DNA from: Hyphomonadaceae bacterium BL14
Lineage (GTDB): Bacteria; Pseudomonadota; Alphaproteobacteria; Caulobacterales; Maricaulaceae
Reading direction: 5' to 3'
Length of the DNA: 64,000 nucleotides
Assembly: GCA_027627705.1 (NCBI GenBank)
Contig: CP091242.1
Coordinates: forward strand, 360,076-424,075
Shown here: piece by piece, positions 21,143 through 32,295 of the stretch
How the letters are laid out: every line of letters starts with the position of its first letter
How positions within the stretch are numbered: the stretch's first letter is position 1
Notes under the pieces: model-generated
Database searches by the model: none
What the model was told of the DNA's origin: nothing
Seen by the model: the letters and a program-made list of their open reading frames with translations, nothing else
Position numbers and translations under genes: made by a program

Positions 21143-23107
21143 TTGAGAAAATATTCAGTGAAAAATATATTTGATCAAATATTTATAAAATCGCATTTTT
21201 CGAAATACGGTCTTATTTATATATCGTTTGCTGTAGCTATATTATTTTTGGCTAATGCGCTCTATTTATCCAGTAGCATTACGCGACATCTGATTGATGA
21301 AGAAATTGTAGTTTCCGTGCTAGAAAATATGAATGAGCAAAATTCATATGGCACCAACTGGGCCAATGTAGAAGATGTCGCAAGATACTACCCATCGAAT
21401 CAGTACAACTTTTCATCGGCAATAATGCTATATAAATTAATTGGATTTTTTGATGAAAGATTATTCAATGAAAATGCGATTTAATTTAGATACATTCCTA
21501 ATATAATGGCGTCAATATCTCTGATAGTATTTTTTATGGCTTTCCAAAAGATGGCAAGCCCAGTTATTTCAATCTCTTCAATTATATTAACGGCACTGTC
21601 GTATCAATTTTTATCAGAAGCAATATCGATAAGGCCTGAAGCATTTATTTATTTATTATACTCTTTAATAATTTACATTTCGCTGCAAAATAAGATAGGG
21701 GTTTTATTGAGGGCGCTTGCTATCGGTGTGCTGGGCGGGCTGTTAATATCATCAAAATTTTCCCTAATTTTTATCTGGATTCAGTCATTCTTAATAATGT
21801 GCCTCGTCCACTATGAAGTTAAAGCAGACTTTAAAAAGTTAATCCGTTACATGCCTTCAGCATTTTGGTTGTTTTGTTGCTCTGTTTTGGGCTGTATTGC
21901 CGGTATTGCAATAGGCGCCCCTGAGGCGCTAGCTGATCCGGCTGGCACATTTGATGGTATTCGAGCGCTGATGCAGCAGTATTCTGGCGCACACTATCCT
22001 TTTGGTAGACCGGACGGCAATGCCAGTGTGAGAATCTTGCACTCATTCAACCAAACGCAAAGCCATATAGGTTTCATAACGATTGTTTTATCGGCATTCT
22101 CGCTATTTTTCGCCATTAAAAAGCAATCATGGGCTATTGCCTTCATAGCTGCTTCAAGTTTCCTATTTTTAATATACTTTTCAATAAAGCCAGTATTTTT
22201 TGCGCGCAATTTTTCATTTTTGATACCAATAATAGCTTTCCTGGCGCTGTATACAGCTTCCAATTTAATTGAATTGTTAAAAATAAAACGAGATCGTATA
22301 TTTTTTATATCTTTCGTTGCGATCATGTGCGTACAGCCGGGAATATCGGCTCTCGATTTTAGTCGGGCGGCTTTGTCTTTTGAAAGTCGGCGTGATGAAT
22401 TTGTGGCGCAGCGCGAATTTTATGAAGTACTTATTGGCCTCAATGCCGAAGCTGTTGACGGTTGGGATGAGTATCATAATCCGGTTGAATTCATTGGGAG
22501 GGTTATGCGAGAGGACAGAGCGCTTATTGAATTTAGAAGTTTAAACGATCGATATTCAATGGAAATCGTTAATTTGATTGGCCGAAGTACGGGCATGGAA
22601 ATAATTGGTCATTCATTTGCTTCTTTGAGTCATTTTCCCATGTCGATGGTTCATTTCAATTTCGACATCAATAATGTAATGATGTTGAGGGACGAGTTTT
22701 CGGCGTCCGATCCAGTTCAAATCGTGCCCAAATCAGAATGGTGTGCCGAGCCGCTTTCTGCCTCTGTGTCTGGAACATTTTCCAGTGAGGGCTTCCATAG
22801 CTCCGTATTGGCCGAGTTCGAGGCTTTTGGTAGCTGGCTTGGTGGAGATGAAGCGACAGCGCGCTCCGTTATACATTTGTCGAGCGTACCCGATGGCGCA
22901 ATCTTGCCGGTGTTTACTGGTCCAGGACGTCAAGGGATAACTTTATCGGTAGGCGACTCTCCTGAGATTCGCATTTTCACCGCGAGCCACTGGCTTGGCG
23001 TATCCTTGCCAGCGACGAATGAAGGCTTGGATATTGTGATTAGTGACAATGGCACAGGCTGGGGGGAGTGGGCTGCTTTTGGGCTGCCTCGATTGAGATG
23101 CCGATGA
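21143..23107 (+). pseudogene. Glycosyltransferase-like membrane protein interrupted by an in-frame stop
   Basis: One reading frame of 655 codons is broken only by TAA at 21482-21484. Before it, 113 residues hold a membrane anchor and a luminal loop with YYPSNQYNFSSAIMLYKLIG; after it the frame resumes at once with FRYIPNIMASISLIVFFMAF, a natural continuation. About seven more transmembrane segments follow (to about 22300), then a soluble C-terminal domain of some 260 residues with the pattern FGSWLGGDEATARSVIHLS and SDNGTGWGEWAAFGLP. The layout resembles GT39/GT83-type lipid-linked-sugar glycosyltransferases. No ATG fits the 5' end: TTG 21143 or GTG 21158 would have to serve. Codon use is strongly AT-rich, unlike the neighbours, which points to transfer. 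If the stop is real, the downstream part could start at ATG 21506. Confidence 0.65.
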
Positions 23108-23267
23108 CTTCCTTAGGTGTGCCATTGGGCATTACACTGTCAGGCCGCCATGTGGTCGTTAAAGCAAAGCAAAGTGATTATTCGGATATCTAGGGCTTTT
23201 CTAACGGGACAGGTCAAGCTGAGCGGATTGCGGCAGACCGGTTACCCGCGAACCTCGAACGAGCAGC

Positions 23268-24812
23268 CTACCCCCGGTCCGTCCACACGATCCGGTACAA
23301 ATCAAACCGCCGGTCGCGCAAATTCCTGACCGTGCCGGAGCGGCGCGCTTCGGCGAGCGAATCCATGTGCAGATCGGCCACGGCGATGGTTTCGACGTTT
23401 TCGCTGGCTTCGGCGGCCAGGCCGTCGCGGGCGAAGGGGAAGTCGCACGGGGTGATGATGGCCGACTGGGCGTAGTTCACGTCCATATTGGCCACGCCGG
23501 GCAGATTGCCCACATTGCCGGCGGTGACGACATAGAGCTGGTTCTCGATGGCGCGGGCATGGGCGCAATAGCGCACCCGCAAATGGCCCGGCCGGTCGTC
23601 CGTGGCGTAGGGCACGAAGATGATCTTGGCGCCTTCGTCGGCAAGGCGGCGGGCCAGTTCAGGAAACTCGCTGTCATAACAGATCAGCACGCCGATGGGC
23701 CCGCAATCGGTGGGGATGGCGGCCACCGTGTCGCCGCCGCGGATATTCCACCAGAAGCGCTCATTGGGCGTGGGGTGGATTTTCTCCTGGGTGTGGATCG
23801 AGCCGTCGCGCAGGAAGACATAGGCGACGTTCTGGATATCCCCGTCATCGGTTTCGGTGGGGTGGGAGCCGCCGATGATGTTGATATTGTAGCGCACGGC
23901 CAGCGCGCTCATGAAATTGACGAAGCGCCGGGTGTGGCGCGTCAGCGTGGCGATGCTGTCTTCGGCGTTGAGTTTGCGCTTTTCCAGCGCCAGCAGGGGC
24001 ACGGTGAACATTTCAGGGAAGACGCAGAAATCGGCGTCATACTCGGCGCAGGTGTCGACGAAGAACTCCACCGTGCGTTCAAACTCGGCGACGCTCTCCA
24101 CCGCGCGGGTTTTCAGCTGCACCGCCGCCACGCGCACCGTGTTGGGCGAGGGCAGGCGGCCCGGGCCCTGCCCCTCGGTATAGGACGGGTTGCGCCAGAC
24201 CATCAGGGCGGCGTGCCCGCCCGCATCGGTGTCTTCGGGATAGTAATTGTGCAGGACGCCGGCGGGCTCATAGCCCATGCGCATCTGGAAATTCAGGACG
24301 CCGTCGCGCAGCTCGCGCGCCTCGATGGCGGCCAGATAGGCTTCGGGCGTGTCATACAGGCGCCGCTTGCGCTTGTAGCCCGAGAGCCGCCCGCCAAACA
24401 CCACGCCCTTGAGGCCCCAGTCCTCGCACAGGGCGTGGCGCGCCACATAGAGCCGCTCGCCAATGCGCAGCCGGCGCCGGGCGGGGTCCACCGCCACCTC
24501 CATGCCATAGACCCACTCGCCGTCAGGATCGTGGCGCGCGGCGAAACCGCCCCCGGTGATGCCCGCCCAGTCATGGGGCGCAAAGGCCGCGGCCTCGTCG
24601 ATGACGAAGCTGGCGCACCAGCCCACCACCTCGCCATCAAACTCCACGATGAACTGACCCTCGGGGAAGGTGGAGATCTGGCCACGGATCATCGAGGGCG
24701 GATCGGGCGTCATGGTGGGATAGGCGCGCGCCTGCAGCCCCAGGATCGCATCCACATCCTCCAGCGTGGCATTGCGCAGGGTCAGCTTGGCGGTGCGTTG
24801 GTTCAGGGTCAT
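23268..24812 (-). CDS. GNAT acetyltransferase fused to a nitrilase-superfamily hydrolase
   Basis: A 514-residue two-domain protein. Residues 1-215 are a GNAT fold (LRNATLEDVDAILGLQARAY at the start; VYGMEVAVDPARRRLRIGER is the acetyl-CoA-binding strand and loop). Residues 228-510 are a carbon-nitrogen hydrolase with the Glu-Lys-Cys triad visible in CVFPEMFTVPL, TQEKIHPTPNERF and IGVLICYDSEFPELARR. The same fusion is known from proteins such as Bacillus YhcX, whose reaction is not settled. The start ATG 24812 overlaps the stop of the AguB-like gene by ATGA, so the two hydrolases are made together, suggesting consecutive steps on an amide or carbamoyl compound. Confidence 0.9.
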   Translation of the reverse strand: MTLNQRTAKLTLRNATLEDVDAILGLQARAYPTMTPDPPSMIRGQISTFPEGQFIVEFDGEVVGWCASFVIDEAAAFAPHDWAGITGGGFAARHDPDGEWVYGMEVAVDPARRRLRIGERLYVARHALCEDWGLKGVVFGGRLSGYKRKRRLYDTPEAYLAAIEARELRDGVLNFQMRMGYEPAGVLHNYYPEDTDAGGHAALMVWRNPSYTEGQGPGRLPSPNTVRVAAVQLKTRAVESVAEFERTVEFFVDTCAEYDADFCVFPEMFTVPLLALEKRKLNAEDSIATLTRHTRRFVNFMSALAVRYNINIIGGSHPTETDDGDIQNVAYVFLRDGSIHTQEKIHPTPNERFWWNIRGGDTVAAIPTDCGPIGVLICYDSEFPELARRLADEGAKIIFVPYATDDRPGHLRVRYCAHARAIENQLYVVTAGNVGNLPGVANMDVNYAQSAIITPCDFPFARDGLAAEASENVETIAVADLHMDSLAEARRSGTVRNLRDRRFDLYRIVWTDRG

Positions 24813-25654
24813 GAAAAATGGGGTCCGTACAGATCCGTCCGCCGATCGCGGAAAAAGCCCCACGCGGCGCGGTGGGTGTCGAGGAAGCGGCGGTCGAAGC
24901 GGGCGCTGAGCACGCCGGTCTCGGTGCGGCCGAGCTCGGCCTGGACCTCGCCGGTATGGTCGCAGATGAAGCTGGTGCCGTAGAAGACCTGGCCGTTTTC
25001 GTCGCCGATGCGGTTGGCAGCACCCACGGGGATGACATTGCACACCGCATGGCCCTGCATGGCGCGGCGCCAGCGCGCGGCGGTGTCGAGGCTGCCGTCA
25101 TGCGGCTCTGACCCGATGGCGGTGGGGTAGAGCAGGACCTCAGCACCCATCAGCGTCATGGCCCGCGCGCATTCGGGGAACCACTGGTCCCAGCAAATGC
25201 CCACGCCGACACGGCCGAAGGCGGTGTCCCAGACCTTGAAGCCGGTATCGCCGGGGCGGAAGTAGTACTTCTCCTGATAGCCCGGCCCGTCGGGGATATG
25301 GCTCTTGCGGTAGACGCCCAGCGCCTTGCCGCCCGCGTCCAGCATGACCAGCGAATTATAATAGCGCGGCCCCTCGCGCTCGAAGATGGAGACCGGGATG
25401 GCGACATTGAGCTCGGCGGCGAGGGTTTGCATGGCCGTGACGCACGGATGCTCCATGGCCGGGTAGGCATGGGCGAACCAGCGCTCTTCCTGGCTAGTGC
25501 AGAAATAATGGGTCTGGAACAGCTCGGGCGGCAGGATCACCTGCGCGCCGCCTGCCGCCGCCTCACGCACCAGGGCGGAGACGGTCTTGATGTTCTCGTC
25601 CATGTCCAGGCTGAAGGCGCTTTGCAGGACGGCGATATGGATCGTGTCGCTCAT
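24809..25654 (-). CDS. aguB: N-carbamoylputrescine amidase-like hydrolase
   Basis: A 281-residue nitrilase-superfamily protein. The catalytic triad is Glu44 (ILPPELFQ), Lys117 (GVYRKSHIPDGPGY) and Cys153 (VGVGICWDQWFPE). The motifs RKSHIPDGPGYQEKYYFRPGD and CWDQWFPECARAM match AguB, which turns N-carbamoylputrescine into putrescine, CO2 and ammonia. Size and motifs agree with the family; the length is slightly below the usual 290. No agmatine deiminase gene (aguA) is adjacent, so the in vivo substrate could be a related carbamoyl amine. It is first of a two-gene unit with the GNAT-nitrilase fusion. Confidence 0.85.
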   Translation of the reverse strand: MSDTIHIAVLQSAFSLDMDENIKTVSALVREAAAGGAQVILPPELFQTHYFCTSQEERWFAHAYPAMEHPCVTAMQTLAAELNVAIPVSIFEREGPRYYNSLVMLDAGGKALGVYRKSHIPDGPGYQEKYYFRPGDTGFKVWDTAFGRVGVGICWDQWFPECARAMTLMGAEVLLYPTAIGSEPHDGSLDTAARWRRAMQGHAVCNVIPVGAANRIGDENGQVFYGTSFICDHTGEVQAELGRTETGVLSARFDRRFLDTHRAAWGFFRDRRTDLYGPHFS

Positions 25655-25776
25655 GGGCGGGGCGAGGTCCCTTGCGATGGGTTGAGCCGGGCGGAAACGC
25701 GCGCAGCGATGGGCGCACGCCTACCATGCGCCCGCGCCGGGGTCATCCCGGGTGGCGGGCGGCCTAACAGCCCCGT

Positions 25777-26370
25777 TCAGCCCTGATGGCGGACGAACCG
25801 GGCGGGCTGGGCGGAGAGCAGCCGGTTATCAGGATCCAGCCGCGCAGCCTCCACATAGGCGTCGTAGGCGTCGTCATAACGGCCGGCGCGTTCCAGCGCG
25901 ATGGCGATATTGAAGCGTGCCAGCGCCGGATCGGCGCCGCGCTCTGCGGCCTCGCGCGCGGCCTCGATGGCCGCGTCGTTGGCACCGGCGCGGATGCGCG
26001 CTGCGGACAGGCTGAGCCAGGCCTCGGCCAGGCCGGAATCCTCGCGCACGGCGTCTTCCAGATCGGTTCGGGCTGCCATCACGTCATTGCGCTTGAGCGC
26101 GATGACGCCGCGATTGGTCAGGGCGCGGGCACGGTCGGCGGGCATCATGCCGTCCGCGCGCAATACCAGATCGCAGGCACCGAGCGCACGGGCGGGCGGG
26201 GCGCTGGCGCGGGCCGCTGATTCGCATTCGGCTTTGGCCGTGTCGAGCACCGGATCACCGCCACTGCGCGCCTGGGCAAGCGCACCGGGGGCGGCCGCCA
26301 TGGCGGCCAGGGCGGCGGCGGTCATCCGTGCGGCCACCGTTTTCAGGCGCGTTGCGGGCGATGGGAACAT
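25777..26370 (-). CDS. Exported TPR protein
   Basis: A 197-residue protein. ATG 26370 follows a GAGGAAG ribosome site and begins a signal peptide ending APGALAQA. The mature part is built of TPR-like helical pairs from about residue 75: RARALTNRGVIALKRNDVMA, AEAWLSLSAARIRAGANDAA and ALARFNIAIALERAGRYDDA. A disulfide-capable pair of cysteines (CESAARA and LGACDLV) precedes the repeats. It is likely periplasmic and scaffolding; no partner is known. It is divergent from the cytochrome oxidase operon across a 235-base gap. Confidence 0.8.
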   Translation of the reverse strand: MFPSPATRLKTVAARMTAAALAAMAAAPGALAQARSGGDPVLDTAKAECESAARASAPPARALGACDLVLRADGMMPADRARALTNRGVIALKRNDVMAARTDLEDAVREDSGLAEAWLSLSAARIRAGANDAAIEAAREAAERGADPALARFNIAIALERAGRYDDAYDAYVEAARLDPDNRLLSAQPARFVRHQG

Positions 26371-26509
26371 GGCGGCTTCCTCAAGCGGTCCGGGGCGGGG
26401 CAGGTGCTGTGCACGGTAGCAAACCCAGGTGCCGGCGGCCAGCTTGCGAAAGGTGCCATCGGGGTGAAAAAACCTAAAGCGTTGCGACAAAAAGGCGCTT
26501 ATACCGCCC

Positions 26510-26538
26510 CTGACAGCGTAACCATGGCGGCGTATATA
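26510..26538 (+). promoter_or_regulatory. Probable promoter of the cytochrome oxidase operon
   Basis: A CTGACA (-35-like, 26510-26515) and TATATA (-10-like, 26533-26538) pair with 17-base spacing, about 65 bases before the first gene. It is the best sigma70-type match in the gap. This is a pattern match only. Confidence 0.45.
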
Positions 26539-26605
26539 CCGTGCTGCCCACGAGTGCCCGGTCACCGGGTCTGCGTCTTAAACCGTTCAAATCCCTGGGG
26601 GAACG

Positions 26606-29103
<2,498 letters not shown>

Positions 29104-29130
29104 GCCCAGGGCCTGATCGGAACGCCTCCC

Positions 29131-30165
29131 GTGACGACAACACCGTCGATATCCCTCGATCAGGGCGGCGCTGCACACGCAGCGCCGCCCGAAGCCATCG
29201 ACACCGCCGCCGCTTCCGCGCCGGCTGTGGGTTCGGGCGTGGGCGATTACATCGCCCTGATGAAGCCGCGCGTCATGGCGCTGGTGGTGTTCACGGGCCT
29301 GGCCGGCCTGGTGGCCGCGCCGGTGGCCATGAATCCGCTATCGGCTGCCATTGCGATCTTGTGCATCGCCGTGGGTGCGGGTGCGGCGGGCGCGTTCAAC
29401 ATGGCCTATGACGCCGATATCGATGCGGTGATGAAGCGCACGCGCCGCCGCCCGGTGCCCACAGGCCGCGTGCCGCGCCCGGAAGCCTATACGTTTGCCG
29501 GTGTGATGAGCCTGGCCTCGGTCCTGCTGATGGGCATGGCCACCAATTACGTGGCGGCGGGCCTTCTGGCCTTCTCCATCGCCTTCTACTGCGTGATCTA
29601 CACCATGTGGCTGAAGCGCCTGACGCCGCAGAACATCGTCATCGGCGGTGCGGCCGGTGCCTTCCCGCCCGTGATCGGCTGGGCGGCAGCGACCGGTTCG
29701 GTCAGCGTGGATGCGGTCATCCTGTTCGCCATCATCTTCCTGTGGACCCCGCCCCATTCCTGGGCGCTGGCGCTGTACAAGTCGGGCGATTACGCGGCGG
29801 CGGGCGTGCCCATGATGCCGGTGGCGCGCGGTGCCAAATCCACCCGCATCCAGATCCTCGTCTATACGGGCCTGTATCTCGCAGCCACGGCCGGGCCGTT
29901 GGTCACGGGCCTGGGCGGCTGGATGTATGCGATTGCGGCGGGCCTTGGCGGCGCATTGTTCGCGCTGCTGGCGCTGCGGGTCCATGCCTCGCGGGCGGGC
30001 GATATGCCGGGTGCCGAGGACGCGCTGTACGCGGTGCGCGCGGGCGACAAGTCGGCGCGCGACCTGTTCGCCTATTCGATAGCCCACCTGGCACTCCTGT
30101 TCGCGGCCCTGCTGGCCGAACATGGCGCGGGCGTGCACTGGCCCCTGCCGGGCGGGGCGGGATAG
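29131..30165 (+). CDS. ctaB: Protohaem IX farnesyltransferase
   Basis: A 344-residue UbiA-family membrane enzyme that makes haem O from haem B, the first step towards the haem A needed by ctaD. The first prenyl-diphosphate motif NMAYDADIDAVMKRTRRRPV holds the NxxxDxxxD aspartates, and the second region is IVMGGAAGAFPPVIGWAA-like (around 170) with LYKSGDYAAAGVPMMPVARG. Eight to nine hydrophobic helices follow an N-terminal extension of about 40 residues. The start is GTG 29131 after a CCTCCC-poor leader; a later start would shorten the extension only. It lies 27 bases after ctaD. Confidence 0.93.
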   Translation: MTTTPSISLDQGGAAHAAPPEAIDTAAASAPAVGSGVGDYIALMKPRVMALVVFTGLAGLVAAPVAMNPLSAAIAILCIAVGAGAAGAFNMAYDADIDAVMKRTRRRPVPTGRVPRPEAYTFAGVMSLASVLLMGMATNYVAAGLLAFSIAFYCVIYTMWLKRLTPQNIVIGGAAGAFPPVIGWAAATGSVSVDAVILFAIIFLWTPPHSWALALYKSGDYAAAGVPMMPVARGAKSTRIQILVYTGLYLAATAGPLVTGLGGWMYAIAAGLGGALFALLALRVHASRAGDMPGAEDALYAVRAGDKSARDLFAYSIAHLALLFAALLAEHGAGVHWPLPGGAG

Positions 30166-30169
30166 CGCC

Positions 30170-30340
30170 ATGAACCAGGACGAGTACAAGCCCACGGTCA
30201 AGCTGACGCCCGAGCAGGAAGCGGCGCGCAACAAACGCAATGGCGCGATTGCCTTCGGACTGGTGGCGTTCGTGGTCCTGATCTTCCTGACCACGGTCGT
30301 CCAGATGACCTCCAACTGGAATGCGGGAGCGGCGGGATGA
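30170..30340 (+). CDS. Small CoxF-like membrane protein
   Basis: A 56-residue protein: a charged N-terminus with EYKPTVKLTPEQEAARNKRN followed by a single transmembrane helix (about 24-45) and a short tail. Small proteins of this kind sit between ctaB and ctaG in many alphaproteobacterial oxidase operons and are often called CoxF; their role in assembly is unclear. It starts five bases after ctaB and its stop overlaps ctaG by ATGA, so it is clearly part of the operon. Confidence 0.8.
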   Translation: MNQDEYKPTVKLTPEQEAARNKRNGAIAFGLVAFVVLIFLTTVVQMTSNWNAGAAG

Positions 30341-30915
30341 GGATTGCCAGCTGGTTCAACGGTTTGCAGCGCAATACGCGCGTCGTGGTGATCTGCGCCT
30401 CGTTGGTCGCGGGCATGGTGGGCATGGCCTATGCCGCGGTGCCGATCTACGATCTGTTCTGCCGGGTAACGGGCTATGGCGGCACGACCCAGGTGGCCCA
30501 GTATGATCCCGGCCAGATCATTGACCGCGAAGTGACGGTGCGCTTTGACGCCTCGCTGGCGCGCGGTGTGCCGCTGGAGTTCACACCCCTGCAGCGCTCC
30601 ATGCGCGTGCGCCTGGGCGAAACGGCACTGGCCTTCTACCGCGTCACCAATACCTCGTCCGAGCCGGTGACGGGCGTGGCCAGCTATAATGTCGCCCCGT
30701 TCAAGACCGGCACGTATTTCGCCAAGCTGGAATGCTTCTGCTTCCTCGAGCAGACGATCGCGGCGGGCGAAACCGTTGACATGCCGGTGATCTTCTTTGT
30801 CGACCCGCAAATGGATGAGGATCGGCAGCTCAATGACGTGCAGACGATCACCCTGTCCTATACGTTCTGGCGCGCGGGCGACTCGCGCGCTCTGGAAGTC
30901 GCCGGGGCGTCCTGA
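30337..30915 (+). CDS. ctaG: Cytochrome c oxidase assembly protein CtaG (Cox11)
   Basis: A 192-residue copper chaperone that delivers copper to the CuB site of subunit I. One N-terminal transmembrane helix (ICASLVAGMVGMAYAAVPIY) is followed by a periplasmic immunoglobulin-like domain. The conserved YDLFCRVTGYGGT and the copper-binding KLECFCFLEQT (two cysteines) are present, as is VDMPVIFFVDPQMDED. Length is normal. It overlaps the small upstream gene and is 95 bases before subunit III. Confidence 0.95.
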   Translation: MRIASWFNGLQRNTRVVVICASLVAGMVGMAYAAVPIYDLFCRVTGYGGTTQVAQYDPGQIIDREVTVRFDASLARGVPLEFTPLQRSMRVRLGETALAFYRVTNTSSEPVTGVASYNVAPFKTGTYFAKLECFCFLEQTIAAGETVDMPVIFFVDPQMDEDRQLNDVQTITLSYTFWRAGDSRALEVAGAS

Positions 30916-31010
30916 TACGGGGCGCCGCAGACTGATTGATGACCGGCATTGCCGGGGCTATACACCGCGCGCATAGCGCGTTCGCGTGAACAGACTGGTT
31001 GGAGATGAGC

Positions 31011-31889
31011 ATGGCTGGCGGCGCCGTCAAACACGACTATCACCTGGTGGATCCGAGCCCGTGGCCCTTCGTGGGATCGCTGGGCGCGTTCGTGCTGGCC
31101 ATCGGCTTTGTCGTGCTGACCAAGGGCCTGGTCACGGATACCTCCAGCTGGGCGCATTTCTTCCTGGGCGCAGGTCAGCCCTGGATCATGGTGCTGGGCT
31201 TCCTGATCGTGGGCTGGACCATGATCGGCTGGTGGGGCGATGTGATCAAGGAATCACGCAAGGGCGATCACACGCCGGTCGTCGATCTGGGCCTGCGCTA
31301 CGGCATGATCCTGTTCATCGTGTCCGAAGTGATGTTCTTCGCTGCGTGGTTCTGGGTGTTCTTCGAGATGGCCCTGTTCCACGAGGTGCGGGCCGGAGCG
31401 AGCTGGGATGGCGGGCCGATCGGCGCGGACTTCGCGGGCTGGGAAACCTGGCCGCCTCCGGGCGTTCAGACGTTCGATCCCTTCCACCTGCCGCTGATCA
31501 ACACGCTGATCCTTTTGCTGTCGGGCACCACGGTCACCTGGGCGCACCACGCCCTGCAGCACGGCGACCGGAAGGGCGCGCGGCTGGGCCTGGCGCTGAC
31601 CGTGGGTCTGGGCCTCCTGTTCACCTGCGTGCAGGTGTACGAATACACCCACGCCTATTTCGACTTCTCCGGCAATCTCTACGGCGCGACCTTCTTCATG
31701 GCCACGGGCTTCCATGGCGCCCACGTGATCATCGGGACGATCTTCCTGGCGGTCTGCCTGTTGCGCCTGATGGCCGGGCAGTTCAGCGCCCAGAAGCATT
31801 TCGGCTTTGAGGCGGCGGCCTGGTACTGGCACTTCGTCGACGTGGTCTGGCTGTTCCTGTTCGTATTCATCTACGTCGCCTATCAATAG
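31011..31889 (+). CDS. ctaE: Cytochrome c oxidase subunit III
   Basis: A 292-residue membrane protein with seven helices. Typical motifs are HDYHLVDPSPWPFVGSLGAF, YGMILFIVSEVMFFAAWFWV (conserved Glu), TWAHHALQHGDRKGA and the C-terminal WYWHFVDVVWLFLFVFIYVA. ATG 31011 is chosen over ATG 31005 and TTG 30999 because GGAG at 31001-31004 then has six-base spacing. It stabilises subunit I against suicide inactivation. The 95-base gap before it may hold a secondary promoter or processing site; none is obvious. Confidence 0.96.
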   Translation: MAGGAVKHDYHLVDPSPWPFVGSLGAFVLAIGFVVLTKGLVTDTSSWAHFFLGAGQPWIMVLGFLIVGWTMIGWWGDVIKESRKGDHTPVVDLGLRYGMILFIVSEVMFFAAWFWVFFEMALFHEVRAGASWDGGPIGADFAGWETWPPPGVQTFDPFHLPLINTLILLLSGTTVTWAHHALQHGDRKGARLGLALTVGLGLLFTCVQVYEYTHAYFDFSGNLYGATFFMATGFHGAHVIIGTIFLAVCLLRLMAGQFSAQKHFGFEAAAWYWHFVDVVWLFLFVFIYVAYQ

Positions 31890-31902
31890 GCCGCCGCGCC
31901 AG

Positions 31903-32295
31903 GTGACACAGGCAAACCCCTTTCTCGCAGGCTTCCGCGGACGCTGTCCGCGCTGCGGGGAAGGGGAGTTGTTTGCGGGTTTTCTCAAATTCGCGGATCA
32001 CTGCGCGTCCTGCGGCCTCGACTTTTCGGGCGAGGATGCGGGTGACGGCCCGGCCGTATTCATCATGTTCGCCGTCGGCTTCATCGTGGTGCCCATGGCC
32101 CTGGTGGCCGAGGTCGTGTTCAGCCCGCCGCTCTGGCTTCATTTCGGGCTCTGGCTGCCGCTGACGGCGGGGCTGAGCCTGGCGCTGATGCGCCCGTTTC
32201 GCGCCGTCATGTTCGCCCTGCAACACCAGCACGCAGCGGCGGAAGGGCGGATCGATGCCGGCGATGACGGCAGTGATGGCACGGGCGCGCCATGA
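31903..32295 (+). CDS. DUF983 zinc-ribbon membrane protein
   Basis: A 130-residue protein starting with GTG 31903, 13 bases after ctaE. It opens with GFRGRCPRCGEGELFAGFLK and CASCGLDFSGEDAGDGPAVF: two CxxC pairs of a zinc ribbon, typical of DUF983. Two transmembrane helices follow (about 48-70 and 75-95). DUF983 genes are regularly found in aa3 oxidase operons between subunit III and SURF1, so a role in oxidase assembly is likely; the activity is unknown. Its stop overlaps the SURF1 gene by ATGA. Confidence 0.88.
   Translation: MTQANPFLAGFRGRCPRCGEGELFAGFLKFADHCASCGLDFSGEDAGDGPAVFIMFAVGFIVVPMALVAEVVFSPPLWLHFGLWLPLTAGLSLALMRPFRAVMFALQHQHAAAEGRIDAGDDGSDGTGAP

Noticed and set aside
23108..23267. 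Possible border repeat or remnant at the right edge of the AT-rich island
   Set aside because: No direct repeat matching the left border was found by eye and no coding frame continues.
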